From positions 744,596 through 808,595 of the forward strand of contig CAJNOP010000077.1 of NCBI GenBank assembly GCA_905250075.1: a stretch of DNA of 64,000 nt, written 5' to 3'. Source of the stretch: Rotaria sp. Silwood1. Its lineage: Eukaryota > Rotifera > Eurotatoria > Philodinida > Philodinidae. Position 1 is the stretch's first letter; each line of letters begins with the position of its first letter. A program made the translations under genes and the position numbers. Under the pieces are notes generated by a model. It was not told where the DNA came from and ran no database searches. It saw nothing but the letters and a program-made list of their open reading frames with translations. This document shows positions 24,073-37,436 of this stretch, one piece after another.

Positions 24073-25657
24073 ATGGAAAATGAAACAGAAAAACTGTTAG
24101 GCGAACCACCAAAATATGATTTGTGTTTAGCATTGGGGCTTATAGGCATACTACTAGCTAGTATTCCATTGACTAGTGTTCTTACATTATATATTTCACA
24201 ACAATGTAAGTTTAGAATAAATAGATAATCATAGTTGTAGATTTCCTACAATATTTACAGATTATTTTATTCTTCTCAAAGACGAAATTTCCAGATGAAT
24301 ACCTTCGTTATTTTACAGATATTTCATTGTCATATGAATATCTAAATATTTTCGCTAACTATTTATGGATTCTATCATCAAAATGAAATTTTTTTATTAT
24401 CTCTCTACAGTTGAGAGCATTTTTCATCCATCTATTCATATGGTTAAAAAATATCATTTAGTAAATTTAATTTCTTTTACTTCTACTTAGTAATGGACAC
24501 ACATAAGAATTGAGAGTTATTGTCGAGAAGTTTACCAATTGTCACATCTTATTTCTATTCATGATATATATCTCTCATGTAAAAGAAAATCCATATTTCA
24601 TAATGCTTATGTCTCTTTTGTTAGCCTACAATACAATTACATCTACGATAAGTACTTCAACAACAACTACAATCACAACCTGTGAGTATTTTACTTTTAG
24701 TTACAATTTGAAGAGCATTATTTGATCTTGTTTTCAAAAAACTTTTCCAAATAAGACATGCAAAGAATACTTTTTTTTTCAGCATAAATATTCTGTTAAG
24801 TTTCTATTTCCTATTGCTAAAGTAGTAAAGGATATGTCAGCATAGAAAAATAAAATGAAATAAATTTAATTTCTCGTGGACCTATGCTTTGTTTGTTTAC
24901 ATATTAGATTAAAACTATTGAAACACTTCTAATTGTAAGAGCATAATATTGCAACCATAATAAATGTTTTCTCCATCCGGACCTATTCTGAAAAAGGTTC
25001 TATGCAAAGCTAAATGAGATGAGACTGATATGAATTTTCTCGATATAGTTTCTTGATATTTTTTATATACTTCTCAGTTGTTGATGACTTATGATTTAAC
25101 TTAACATTATTTATAATCTAAGGAAACAATTGTGGTTTTTTATACACCGAAGAGACTAGATTTATATAATAAAACGGGTAAAATGCGTTTTTGTTGATAC
25201 TATAAACTTTAAGATAGTTATTTTTTATCACTTTTCGTTGATTGTGAGGTAAAGTCAACATTCTCTATGTTGTTTTCTTTAAAACAATAATATATCTTCT
25301 TGTTTTTCTTTAGCTACGACTACAACAGCTTCAACAACTATAACAGTAGCAACTAATAAAGCATATTATTGCGGAGGTCTCTCATCCTATACACTCTGGC
25401 AACTATTTTCTACAACCGGAATATACATGAATATTGATACGACGATTTGTGGTTTTAATTCAACTCCACTCTATTTCACTAGTATGGCTGGCAATACTAT
25501 ACACTGGGAATTAGCGAGTTACACTGCTATTTATAGTCCTACAAAGATTTCATTTACAATTTATGTTCGTTCATTGAATGGCTGGAATAATACAGACATG
25601 CTTAGTTATTCTCAAGCATATCTATGGAATGTAAACTGGTTTGGTGTTTCTTATTGA
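24073..25657 (+). CDS. Small type II membrane protein with Thr stalk and conserved ectodomain, copy A
   Basis: Three exons, 24073-24205, 24625-24681 and 25314-25657, all GT-AG and joined in phase 1, encode 177 residues. Residues 1-18 are cytosolic. A hydrophobic span follows (LCLALGLIGILLASIPLTSV). Then comes a Thr/Ser stalk over exon 2 and the start of exon 3. The last 97 residues are an ectodomain starting YYCGGLSSYTLWQLF, with CGFNSTPLYFTS, a central HW, an IYSPT turn and the end WNVNWFGVSY. From memory, similar NSTPxYFTSxxGxxxHW...WxxNWxG domains occur in proteins of scattered invertebrates and algae, but I cannot name the family. Two Cys could form a disulfide. It is the first of three tandem paralogues; the function is unknown. 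Confidence 0.82.
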
Positions 25658-27314
25658 AAACAATTATGTATACTAGCTTCCTTTACTTACATAAAATAGT
25701 TGGACAAATAAATAAACTATTATAAATAAAGAGTAATAAACACATTGTGAAAAAGGTTTAGCTGAAGAGAAGACTCATAGTTAGACATTTATCTTTGATG
25801 AAATATTTTCAATTTTAAAATTGACACTGAACTACACAGTTGTATTGTACATGTTTTTTACCAGATAGGTACACGGTTTGTTCGTTGGTAATCCACTCAT
25901 GTTTCATTTTCTGGCCATTTATTCTTAATGATTTAACACTTTCTTTCACAATTATGAAAATATAGAAAACATTTTTCATTTTCAAAGTATTGTTGATTGT
26001 TACATTAAAATGTGAAGTACAAGATGCAAACTCACAGATCATCATTCTGTTTGTTCAAGGATAACAACAAACTCTTTATTTTGTATTTTCAAACCAAATA
26101 TTTCACAAATACAGAATAATCAACCTTGAAAATTTAGACTATCTATCACCGCTGAGATGACACTGAATCTCGATTCGTTTTGAATCATTTAGTTTTCGGC
26201 TTTATGTTCATCAAGAAAAATCATATTTTGATACTGTATTTATACAGAAGGCTTTTTATGGTAGGGTCAGCTATGATAAAGTTTCGGTGAACTCGGAAAC
26301 TACGAATATGGATATCAAAAGAATATCTCTCCTCCATCTAAACAATATATATTAACTACTTAGTTATTGTATTTTGGAAGGATTAAGTAAAAGGAATGTG
26401 AGGAAATGTTTTAAGATAAACAGACAGAGTAAAAAATCTATCTACGATTAGCAATATCTCTTTCATATTTCTCAAATTTTGAATGGAAGAGTGAATAATA
26501 ACCTTTTTTAACATTTTATCGTAGAGTCATTCGAGACAGTTTCGAATTCTGTTTATTCTGTCCCATGAGACAGTTTGAAAATAAAACGGATTCTACCAAA
26601 CGAGATTCGCGACTTGAAAAAAGTTAGCTCCGAAGAACTCATTTCTATTGATTTTACTGATTCAAAAATTATAAGGATATTTTTGTTCATACAAAAAGTA
26701 TAAGATGTAAAGTGCTTTGGCATATATAATGTAACGATCATGATTTTAATGCAAGTCAAATCACTTTTTAAGGTGATAGTTGCCGTCATTCTATAGAAAA
26801 TTGTATATTTCTTTAGTAGTAAAGCTTGTCAGTTGACGTTGTCTTTGAATTGTGTACGTTAGAGTTTCCCACAGATATTCCTGTTCAGCGTACGCAAATT
26901 CTCACATAGTATCTTACATAGTTCCTATTAAAAGAATATTTGAATCATTAGAAAGAAATCTTTCGTACGATTGTACTTCGTATTGCTGAAAGTTTGATGA
27001 AAAAGAATAAAATTTGTTGTTAGATCTGTCAATAAAAATTCATCAAATAAAATCAAAGATAGAAGCCAACTAATCTTCTCTGTTTGATTTGTTTTTTGAA
27101 ATAACATTTTCATAGAAACAAAAAAAAATCTATTAAAACTATCGGTCTTATGTATATAAGATTAAAAACAAACTTTAGCACCTAATAAAACATACACGTC
27201 AACAATCAATAATATATTGCTTTCATAATAAGTACTATTCATATAACGTCAAAAAAAAAATCAAATTCACACTCTGTTTTGCAACAACTACAAGTTAACC
27301 ATAAATAATTCATC
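25658..27314. other. Intergenic DNA between paralogues A and B
   Basis: Poly(A) signals (AATAAA) lie about 50-70 bp after the stop. The block at about 25760-25830 recurs after copy C near 31740-31830, which shows that flank was duplicated along with the genes. No gene seen; minus-strand frames here look fortuitous. Confidence 0.5.
27030..27160 (+). promoter_or_regulatory. Conserved upstream block, copy B
   Basis: Same block as at 23890-24020 (AGAAGCCAACTAATCTTCTC and following), ending in TATATAAG at 27153-27160. The distance to the ATG at 27315 is about 155 bp, roughly 100 bp longer than in copy A, so the 5' leader has gained sequence or start sites differ. Confidence 0.55.
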
Positions 27315-28756
27315 ATGGGAAAAGAAATAGACAATTTGACGGACGACCGACTAAACTATGATTTCTGTTTAGCGTTGGGACTTACAGGCATACTACTAGG
27401 TGGTATCGTACTAGCTACTATCTTTACATTACATATGACACAACAATGTAAGTGTGGAAATAAACAGATAATCATATCAGTTTTAGTTTTCAGATACTAT
27501 TCTCAAGCTATTGTATTCTTCTAAAAAACAAACAAAATCTACAGATGAATAATTTCGTTGTAGTATAAACATTTAATCATGATAGAAATATCTAAATAGT
27601 TCTAGTATCTATTTATAAATTCAACAATCAAAAAGAAATTTCAATCGTTTTCAATTCTACTTGATAATGAATACCCATTAGAATGGAGAATTATTTTCTA
27701 GGAGCTCGTCAATTGTCACAATTTGTTACCTATTCATGATTTATATCTCTCATGTAAAAAACTTGTTATAATTGATTTGTCAACAGAAAAAAAGAAAAGA
27801 GTAATCGACTAGCAAGATGATTTTCTTCATACAAACGAAATTCATATTCCATTATGCTTATGTCTCTTTTTTTAGCCTACACAAGCACATCTGCAATAAG
27901 TACTTCAACAACAACTACAATCACAACCTGTGAGTATTTTGCTTTTGATTTAGTCTACATAGTATATTAAAACTATCGCATTGCTGCTAGTTGTAACAAT
28001 AGAATATCGCTATCACAGAGATAAGGCTTGTATGAATTTCCTAGAGATAAATTTTTGGATATTTTTTGTCTACTTTTCAGTTGTTGATTGATTATTATTC
28101 GTTGATGACTTTTGATTTAACTTATCATTGATTATAATCTATGTGATCAAGTGATGTTTTATATTAATAGAAGAGACTAAATTTCTCTAGTAAAACAGCA
28201 TAATTATTTTTCTTGGTATTAATTAACTTAAGAAAGTCATTTTTTTTTATCAATTTTCGTTTATTCTTAGGTAAATTCAATATTCTCTATATTGTTTTCG
28301 TGAAGCAAAATCTAATGAAACAAACGAATTTTGTAGATCTCCTGTACACTAGCGTTTTATCAACCACTCAGTAGTCGGTTACTAATAATATGTTTTCTTG
28401 TTTTTCTTTTAGCTACGACTACAACGACTTCAACAACTACAACAGTAGCAACAAATCAAGCGTATTATTGTGAAGGTATCTCATCTTATACACTCTGGCA
28501 ACTATATTCTACTAGTGGAATATATATGGACATTAGTACGAGCACTTGTGGTTTTAATTCAACTCCACTCTATTTCACTAGTATGGCTGGTAATAACTTG
28601 CACTGGATATTAGCAGGTTACACTGCTATTTATAGCCCTACAACAACATCATTTAGAATTTACAGTCGTTCCTTGGAGACCATGACTAATACACAATTAC
28701 TTAGTTATTCTCAAACATATCTATGGAATGTAAACTGGTTTGGTATTTCTTATTAA
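27315..28756 (+). CDS. Small type II membrane protein with Thr stalk and conserved ectodomain, copy B
   Basis: Exons 27315-27447, 27876-27929 and 28413-28756 (GT-AG, phase 1) give 176 residues. The first exon (133 nt) and last exon (344 nt) are exactly as long as in copy A. Cytosolic start MGKEIDNLTDDRLNYD, span LCLALG-like, stalk TSAISTSTTTTITT, then an ectodomain beginning YYCEGISSYTLWQLYS and ending WNVNWFGISY. The ectodomain has no gap relative to copy A. Differences cluster in the middle (RSLETMTNTQ against RSLNGWNNTD in A), a possible variable ligand loop. Confidence 0.82.
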
Positions 28757-29130
28757 AAACAATTGTGCATAATAACTTGCTTGACTTACATTACATAGTC
28801 ACACAATTTAATAAAATAGTAGGAATAAGGAGTGACGAACTCATTGTGGAAAGGATTTGGTTGAATTTCGAATTTCTTGTGTTTGAAAATGCACGAAAGA
28901 AATAAAAAGGATGATACAAAAGTTGTTGACTACTCACTATAATCATCTGCATGAAATGCATATACAAATAGTTGGTTGAAATAAATAGTTTTCTAGAGAA
29001 TAATTATAGCTAATACCTGAAAAAAATGCTTGAAATTCTGTTGAAGTCATTATTGTTTTATTATACATGACTAAAGAGCTTTACGATTGGATAATCTACA
29101 CAAGACTCTATGCATTAGAAAATGTGTTTG

Positions 29131-29174
29131 ATGGAGATGTGGATGTGGAAGAAAAAAAGACCACATCTACACCT
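29131..29174. repeat. Dispersed G-rich/C-rich hairpin
   Basis: GATGGAGATGTGGATGTGG, then an A-rich loop, then CCACATCTACACC. A diverged member of the hairpin family best seen at 38280-38332. Confidence 0.5.
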
Positions 29175-29945
29175 ATGTTCATGAGATAAAGTGAAGCCAG
29201 TCATAACTTTTTGACAGTCATGATCACACTGAAAAGTTATTATACCTCTCTCAAGTCCAGAATATAACAAACTGTGTGTTTGAGCTTATTGGTGTATCGT
29301 GTGCGCACATCGCACCCACACTCATCATTGTTAACAAAATAATATTCAATAAAGGTTTTTTTTATCTTGCCATTTTCTTTGAATTAAAGAAGTCAAGCGT
29401 TCACGTCTACCTATGGGCATTCTCTGCACAATCCTATGCTTGATTGAAGAACTATGATAGATCCTAGACGACTTCTTTCTTCTTTCAAAAACAGTAGAAC
29501 ATAGTTGCGATACAACGCAGACTATAAAATAAGTCCTCTGACAAGTATGTTCGACATATGAACTATGTATAATTTACTAGAGAATCCAGCTCAGGATCCA
29601 ACACACTTATCTTACATTGCCAGAAATGTTTTTGTGCAAAGAATTTCACAATAGACACTATAATTGTTTTCTATTTTACTTGTTGATTAGATACTGGCTT
29701 TGTAGATTGTGGAATCTTTCAAGTTCTGATTTATGGATGAAGTTTATTGATTGAAGTTCTTCTTAAGTGACTGAGAAAAATCTTGGATCTGATGTGAATT
29801 GTAATTGCTATTTCAGACTTTTGTTTGTTCTTTTGCTTGGTAATATGTCAGATAGGATTAGTTGTCGTATTAGTTTTACATTGATATTCTCTGTTTATTG
29901 ATGAAAGTTTGTTTGACGAGAAAAAATGCAATTTCTTACGAGACT

Positions 29946-30080
29946 TGTCAATGAAAATTCATCAACTAAAATTAAAGACAGAAGCCATCTAATCTCCTCT
30001 GTCCGATTTATTTTTTGAAATAACATTTTCACATAGACAGAAAAAAAATTCATTAAAACTATTGATCTTATGTATGTAAA
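29946..30080 (+). promoter_or_regulatory. Conserved upstream block, copy C
   Basis: Third copy of the block seen at 23890 and 27030. The TATA-like end has changed to TGTATGTAAA (30071-30080), the weakest match of the three, about 95 bp before the ATG at 30174. Confidence 0.5.
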
Positions 30081-30173
30081 ATTAAAAACAAACTTTGGCA
30101 TCGAATAGAACATATGTCGACAATCAATATTCTATTGATTTCATCATACATAACATTCATATAAACAGAAAAC

Positions 30174-31650
30174 ATGACGTACCAACAACGAAAATATGAT
30201 TTATGTTTAATCTTGGTAGTTGTAGGCATACTACTAGGTGGTATCCCACTAACTAGTTTCCTTACATTATATATTAAACAACAATGTAAGTGTACAAAAA
30301 CGGATAACCATACGATTTTGTTTTAATTCTACTCGATTATGAACTCACAAAAGAGCTAAGAATTTTCCAGAAATTGAAGAATTGTCATATCTTCTTTTTA
30401 TTCATGATTTATCTATAACTATAAGTCTCTCATGTCAGAAGCTGTTTAAAATTAATTTCTCAGCAGAAGAAAGAAGATAAGAATCAATCGCCCAAGTGTT
30501 TTGTTTTTTGCATCTAAATGAAGCCCATATTTCATAATGTTTTGTTGTGTCTGTTATAGCCTACACAAGTGGATCCACAACAAGTGTTTCGACAACAATC
30601 ACAACAACAATCAGTGAGTATTTCCGTTTTACTTCAAATTTCAAGCGTATCACTTGTAAAGATGATTGCCATTACGAATGTATCTTTTCAAGTTCCAATT
30701 TTGATAGTTGTTACAAATTTTCACAGTGTTGATTCTTGTTCTCAAGAGTTTTTTTCAGCACATAATTATGTCTTCATCCAAGAAAAAATATAATCCATTT
30801 GACAGTTATTGTTAAAAGAAATTAGTTATAACAACAGAATTTCGCAACCATAACGAGTGTCTTTTCAAGCAGAATCACTTTTGAGAAAGGTTCTATGTAA
30901 AGCCACATGATATAAGATCGATATAAATTTTCTAGAGGAAGCTTCTCAATATTTTTTATATGCTTTTAAGTTTTGGATTGACTACTAGTTGTTGATGTCG
31001 TTCGATTTAACCTACAATGGTTTATAATCCATGTGATGACTTATATTTTTTTTTGTACATCGAAAATATTAGATTTGCATAATAAAATAGTATATTTAAT
31101 TTTGTCCACACTAAAAAAAAAATTTAAATAGTTATTTTTTATCAGTTTTTGTTCGATCTGAGATAAAGTCAATATTTTTGCTATGTTATTTTCTTGAAGA
31201 TAGGTCCAAACGAAACAAATAAATTTTCTCTTTGTCCTATACGGAGAAGTCTCACCAATCAATCAGCTTTGAGATACTAGTCATATGTTTTGTTGTTCTT
31301 CTTTAGCTCCGACCACAGTGACTCTGACGAATGCAACGGTAGTAACAAAACAAATATATTATTGCGGAGGTCTTTCATCCTATACACTATGGCAACTATT
31401 TTCTTCCAACGGAATAACAATGAACATTGATACAAGTAATTGTAGTTTTACTTCAACTCCACTCTATTTCACTAGTGTGGCTGGCACTAGCTCGCACTGG
31501 TCACTAGCTGGTTATACTGCTATTTATTTTCCGACAAAGAATTCATTTACGATCTATGGTCTTTCGCTGGATGGCACAATTAATACAGTAATACTTGGTT
31601 ATTCTCAATCATATGGATGGAATGTCAACTGGTTTGGTATCTCTTATTAA
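30174..31650 (+). CDS. Small type II membrane protein with Thr stalk and conserved ectodomain, copy C
   Basis: Exons 30174-30285, 30560-30613 and 31307-31650 (GT-AG, phase 1) give 169 residues. The start MTYQQRKYDLCLILVV is seven residues shorter on the cytosolic side than A or B. The last exon is again 344 nt, with ectodomain YYCGGLSSYTLWQLFSSN to WNVNWFGISY and the second Cys kept (NCSFTSTPLYFTS). The stalk is least Thr-pure near VTLTNATVVT. Full preservation of length, phase and splice sites in three copies argues that all three are, or were until recently, under selection. Confidence 0.82.
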
Positions 31651-32424
31651 ATGCAATGGTGTATACTAACTTCCTTCACTTACACAGTATAGTTGTACAA
31701 CCTAATAAACTAGAATAAATAAGGAATGATGAATAAATTATGAAAAGAATTTGAATGAAGAGAAGACTAACATTCATGTATCTATTCTTGATGAAATATG
31801 TCCAAGTTTAAAATCGATACTGAAGTATACAGTTTTCTAGAGAATGATAATAGCTGTTATCTGAAAAAAATGATTTCAATTGTGTTGAAGTCACGTTGAT
31901 ATTTTTATCCATTACTAATCGTTTTGCATCTAGTATTCTACATGTTTCTACTAGGCATGTATGTATGGTTAATTAGAGTTCAATGCTCCATGAATACATA
32001 AAAACAGTCGATCGATTGAAGTTTCTCAAAAGGTCACTATACCTCTCTACAATGCAAGTATATAAAAAATTATTATTACTTTTTCTGGTTCTTCTCGAGT
32101 TTCCTATTGGAAAGAGGATCAGAACTTTTCTCGATATTCAGATTCTTGTAGAACTTATCGACTTCGAATCACTCATATATACACATCCAGTAAAAACATC
32201 TAGAAATCAAATGATGCCTAAGCATATATCTATAAGAATCTTGCTAGAAAAATCCTTGTTGTAGAATATTTCATTATGTTAATATAATTAAAAAATAAAA
32301 GATTGAAATGTCAAACATCAATTATTCATCATAAACATGAAACAACAGTAGATAGAAACAGTTTTTCCAAACAAGAGTTATCATGTGTAAATACAGAGAA
32401 GAAAATGTAAAAAAAAAATATCAA
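31651..32424. other. Intergenic DNA between copy C and gamma-SNAP
   Basis: Convergent intergenic stretch. A 93-codon plus frame at 31983-32264 matches nothing I know and overlaps flank duplicated after copy A, so I do not call it. Confidence 0.45.
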
Positions 32425-34501
32425 TTAACGTATATCATCTTCGTCATCATCTAATTGTATTGGTTTAATTCCACTGGTCGATGAAGTTGTTGGTTGTTGT
32501 TGATTTATATTATTTGTTGTTTGTGTTTTTGTTGTTGGACGAATCCATCGTTTAATTAAACGAACAAATTCAGGTTCAATTGCCATGAAATAAGGACTCT
32601 AGAAGAAAATTTAAAATATGTATAATTAATAAAAAATAAAAAAAAACTGAATTACTTGACAACGTTGACTAATTAAATCTTTATCATCTTGATCAAATGC
32701 ATCAAGTAATAATTCAATATAATCTCGTTCTTCCCATCGATCAAATGTTGGATAAATTTGACAAGCTTGATCAAAAATATTTCGAGCAGCAACACTATCA
32801 TCATTAAATAATTTAAGTAATATTCTATAGAGTATAACACGATTAATTCGATCAAATCGTTCTAATTTTGTAAGAGTATTTGTTGTTGTTTCAAGTAATT
32901 CAGTTGTTTGTTGATAATTACCCATACGTATCGCTTGCATAGCAGCTTTTTCATATAAATCAGCTGCTTGATATAATTTTTCTTCTTGTTCAGCTAAACG
33001 TGCAGCTTTAAGATAAAAATCAATTGATATAGAACGATTTAATTGTTGAAATTGTGGTGCACAACGTTCATAAAGAATTGCAGCAGAATCACGATAACCT
33101 TAAACAAAAAAAATTTTAAATCAACTTCTTTTTCTTTTGATATTATTTTAATTTCTATTAAAAATAAAAAAAAGAATTTATACCTCCTTCAACATATAAT
33201 TGTCCTGCTCGATCGAAATATTTAGATGCTGTTAGCAAATCTTGTATTTGTTGTGTCATTTGTGCTGCTTGTTCATATGATTTACCAGCAAAAAATGGAG
33301 TTCCTAAAATCAACAATCATTATATAAGTTTCTTATAGCAAGTTTTAAAAGATTTCCTTTCTAAGACGATTCGAAAAAGATTTAACAATAATACATTTTT
33401 GATAATTTTTCTATTATCTTAAGTAATTAGCTAAAATCTAGATCGTGCAGAGATGAAGCTGGTACCTGTGCGAATTTAAGACGGGTTGCTATCAGTATGT
33501 CTTATTAATTTGTTTTTATTCTTAGTATCCTATAGAAAATGAGGACTCGTCATATTTTTTACAATCTTCCCTTAAAAACTTAAAATTATCAAAAGAACTG
33601 AAAAAAAAAAGACATATTTTAATCGATTTTTTTGATGGCTCTTGTAACACTTTTTATGTAAAGCCAGTAGAAAATTCTTGAACTCCTCATTTTGTTCACA
33701 ATTTTGTGCTCTTTAAAAGAGCTTCGATGAGGTTCTCGAAAATTTGAGTTAATTACTTAAAATATAGTACTAAAAAAAGAAATATAGAAACAAACTCATC
33801 AAATTTTTATTTAAATAAATCTCCGAATCTGACAACATGTCATTTTTTTGTTATTTGACTTAATCAAATAGAATCTAAACCATCAAAATAATTCTAAATC
33901 ATTACACCCTATTGTAAACAAGTTTAAGAATTCTTTGATCCTATAAGACAATCTCAAACATATATACAACTAGATATTAAAGAAGATGAAAGAAAAGATA
34001 TTTTTCCGTTTCATCGATACAGAGTATTTCTGAATTATTCTTACGAAATATTGCAAATTTTACTATTGGATTAATATGAACACACATTTATACAAAATAA
34101 TTTATTGAAACAATAGGAAAAAACAAAGGTTCTTTATCATCAGACGAATATTTAAATAACATATAATTGTCATTCTTTTTTCAACTATTGAATTATATTT
34201 ATATTTTCATTATTACAAGAATTTTTTCTAATATAATATTTCATTTATTTTTCTTCATTGAAATACAAATGAATTAGATGTTACCTTTTTGTATTTGTAA
34301 ATCAGCTAATCGTAATGATAAATCTCGACATTTTTCATATTTTTCAGCTACACGATAACAAGTACATGCTTTATCAAATTCATCAATAGCTGAATCTAAA
34401 TCTGGTTTCCATTTAAGAAATGATGTTTTCAAATATTTTTCACCTTGTCTTATATGTTCTTCAGCTTCTTTAATTTTAGCTGAAAAGTTTACATTAAACA
34501 T
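32425..34501 (-). CDS. NAPG: Gamma-soluble NSF attachment protein (gamma-SNAP)
   Basis: Four exons on the minus strand, 34501-34285, 33303-33184, 33098-32656 and 32598-32425, all GT-AG with unbroken phase, encode 317 residues; human gamma-SNAP has about 312. SNAPs bridge the NSF ATPase to SNARE complexes for disassembly after membrane fusion. The diagnostic N-terminus is present (EKYLKTSFLKWKPDLDSA, human EKYLKTGFLKWKPDYDSA). It is followed by TPR-like helical pairs (KSYEQAAQM, YFDRAGQLYVEGG, DFYLKAARLAEQE, LYEKAAMQAIRMG) and ends in the acidic tail LDDDEDDIR. The start at 34501 puts five extra residues before the human Met; an upstream in-frame ATG (34555) is possible but adds a non-homologous stretch. 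Intron 1 is 981 bp; intron 3 is only 57 bp. Confidence 0.93.
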
Positions 34502-36497
34502 TCTTTTTTTTTGTTTAAATTTATCTAAAACATAAAGATAATAATAATCTTTCATTTTTGAATTTATCTGAATAAGAAAACGCAATAAAAAAAGAAGTTT
34601 AACATTAATTTTTTAAATTTCAATGGATTATTATGAAAATATAATGTTCGATCTGATTGTAGTTGCTATTCATGCTATACCAAAAAAAAAGAAAATCTTA
34701 TTCTTTTGAAAATTAAATTAATAAAACAAAGTCTTTGAAATTTTTTCTATATGATATTTCCATATAACATATAATTTCATGAATCAAAAATTTCATTCAA
34801 CAATTATTTTAATATAAATGATGAAAAATACAAATTAATATTAAAAACAAAGTATTTCAAATAATAAAGTATAGAATCGAAATAGTTCTCGAATGTTGTA
34901 TACAATCTCTAATAAGCTATAAACTCATAAACAATGAAACTTCTATTTATCATTTCTTAGCTACGCTTGCTAAGTTGGATAGCAAGACTGTTTTTTTGTT
35001 AAATAATTGAAAAAATCTACTATCTTTTTCTATATGAAACACGATCTAAAACGAGTGTTAAAGTGTATAGAGTAGAGATTCGTACACATACATCTCCCAT
35101 CGCAGATTACAATAGGTATTACCATGGAAAGGTAATAGGCCGTGACAAAATAATAGGATAGAAGACAAAAAACGATCCTGGAAATGAAAAATTTCTTTTC
35201 AATCTGGAAACAACAACCATTTCAAGTGTCTAACTATATATCATTCCTTGAAATAATTCATTTTCCAAAAAATAATTCATGATAAGTAGATTTTCAGGTT
35301 CAAACCGATAAAGTAACACTGCAAGATATTAAGCAAAAGTATATATTCAATATATAATCAAGATCAAAGTAAAATTGTTTCAATTGTATACGAAAACATT
35401 TAACACTTGATATATCATCAGTTGCTATTGCATATGAAGCAGCAATTTTAAATGTATTACCTATTGAAAAGGTGCTCGCGAAAAATGATCAATCGAAGAA
35501 ATAATATTATTTGTGTAATCCATAAATTATATATATCTTCATTGAAATCTTACGGATAAAACCCATCTTCATCAAATTGATTCTTAAGAAAGATAAAAAA
35601 TGACATTTTCTTAAACAAATGTAATTCCAACTATATTTTAATACAGGAAATGCTTCAAAAGTCTTTTCCACATCGGATAATTTATGATTCCCTTAATTTT
35701 TTCATGCATTGTTAAAACTTCTTGAATATTTGCCATCTGAAAATAAACATGAATTCAATATTTATCTCTCGTAGTTTTATTTCAAAGTTTGATTCTGACA
35801 CATGGTCTTCAAGACTATTGGACTAGTATGTCTGACAATACTAATTTACCATATTTATTCATGATAACCAACTCCATCTACAGATGAATAGTTTTCTTTT
35901 AAAAACACAATAAAAAGAACATACAAAAAAAAAAGAAAAGATAAAATAAAGAATTGATTTTGTTTCGCTGAAAATATTCATTGACTATGTGAAATAACGA
36001 ATGCTACAAGAGTATGGAATTAATTTTAATTTCAGTATAGCATAAAAACAATTCCTTATGAAGGCTTGATTGTTTTCTTATTAGAAAGAACAAAATCTCT
36101 ACTATAAAAATATTTTATTCAAAATACTAACTAAAAGCTGAAAATGTTTTGGGTTTCATTTAAATAAAACATAATTAATGTCTCATATATCGAAGCCATA
36201 TTTTTTCAAAGTGTAATAAGTGGTAGAGATCAAAAAAAAACTCACAACCTGCATAAAAAATACATGTGAACGTTTAATGGTCATTGAAATGATGAAAAGT
36301 TTGATTAAGTTGACAGAAAAATGACCAAATCTTGAACCGATAAATGGGATATCTCACAAAGCTAAACGATAGTCTGTTGAAATTACGTGAGAGTTTAATG
36401 GACTCTAAAAAACAGGTGCTAGTACGAGATGAGTACAACATCCATTATTAAAGCGCTCATAAGATTTGAACTATCTCTTTCATGAAAATGAGAAGCC

Positions 36498-36560
36498 AGT
36501 GAGTGTGGCTGTAAGGATGAAGATAAGACTAACACCTGTACATCTACACCCACACCCAAT
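36498..36560. repeat. Dispersed GTGAGTGTGG/CACCCACACCC hairpin
   Basis: GTGAGTGTGG, about 35 bp including AAGACTAACACC, then TACACCCACACCCAAT. The ACTAACACC motif before the C-rich arm recurs in the members at 37389 and 44421. Confidence 0.6.
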
Positions 36561-37388
36561 GAGCACATCTTCATATAATTTAAAAACACATAAGAATGAA
36601 AGTTCGAATATTTATAAAAGATGAGCCCATAACGTCTAGAAATATGAGACTACTGTTGTAGTAACGTTAGATAAGTAGAACATCTCTATTCAAAGTTTCT
36701 AATCATATGAATGAATTCAAGATGAGAATTTATACAGCGTAAAATCGTAGCTTTACGATAACAATCTTTTTGAATATAACGAAAACGATCGACGAAAACA
36801 AATACATTTGATAGTAAAATACTATATTAGCCTTTATTTTACGATGAAATATATAGATAATATGAATAACTTCTTGGATCAATATCACCATCACATCAGA
36901 AGGAATGCTCATAATAAATTGGGTGAAGTTGATGAATAGAACAAAAACTTTTCTATTGTGCTTTATCTTGTAACCCTTTGTCTAATTGATTATGTTCTCT
37001 GAGTAGTTTATCATTATTGTGAGTAAAATGTAGCATGTATAAATATAAAAAAATCAACTATTTAAAATAGAGTTAAACATGCTCTATTGCCATCTTCGCA
37101 GTTAAAAACTTATCTATATGTCTTTTTACTCTTACGCTATTCGATCAAATATTACTTCAAATCAACACCGTTTAAACTAAGCTCTCTAATATATGGCATT
37201 ATTTGTGCTGAATTAATCAGCAATAAATTATAAAATTTCAAAATATTGCATTGTTGATTTTGTAATGTTTTTCATCGGTATTAATCTTTAGAGTTCAACA
37301 GTGGTTTGTGAATTACTTTCTATTAGAAAATTTTCCAATAAATCTAAAATTTCATTGGATTTTTTCACTTGATTTTCAATTTTATGTC

Positions 37389-37436
37389 GGATGTGAGTGC
37401 GAGTGTTGATTAATGAAGGCTAACACCCACACCCAA
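37389..37436. repeat. Dispersed GTGAGTGCGAGTG/CACCCACACCC hairpin
   Basis: GGATGTGAGTGCGAGTGTTG, short loop, then GCTAACACCCACACCCAAC. Same layout and loop motif as the member at 36498. Confidence 0.6.

Larger units (their letters stand above)
28757..30173. other. Intergenic DNA between paralogues B and C
   Basis: No gene. Contains one dispersed GATGTGGATGTGG/CCACATCTACACC hairpin (29131-29174) and the copy C upstream block. Confidence 0.5.

Noticed and set aside
24073..31650. Possibility that the three tandem genes are one gene with alternative last exons
   Set aside because: Each has its own start, membrane exon, upstream block and poly(A) signals, so three separate genes fit better.
35300..35742. 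Protein-like pieces (LDISSVAIAYEAAILNVL on plus; MANIQEVLTMHEKIKGIINY on minus)
   Set aside because: They lie on opposite strands, are short, and cannot be joined by splice sites into a model. They may be remnants but nothing identifies them.
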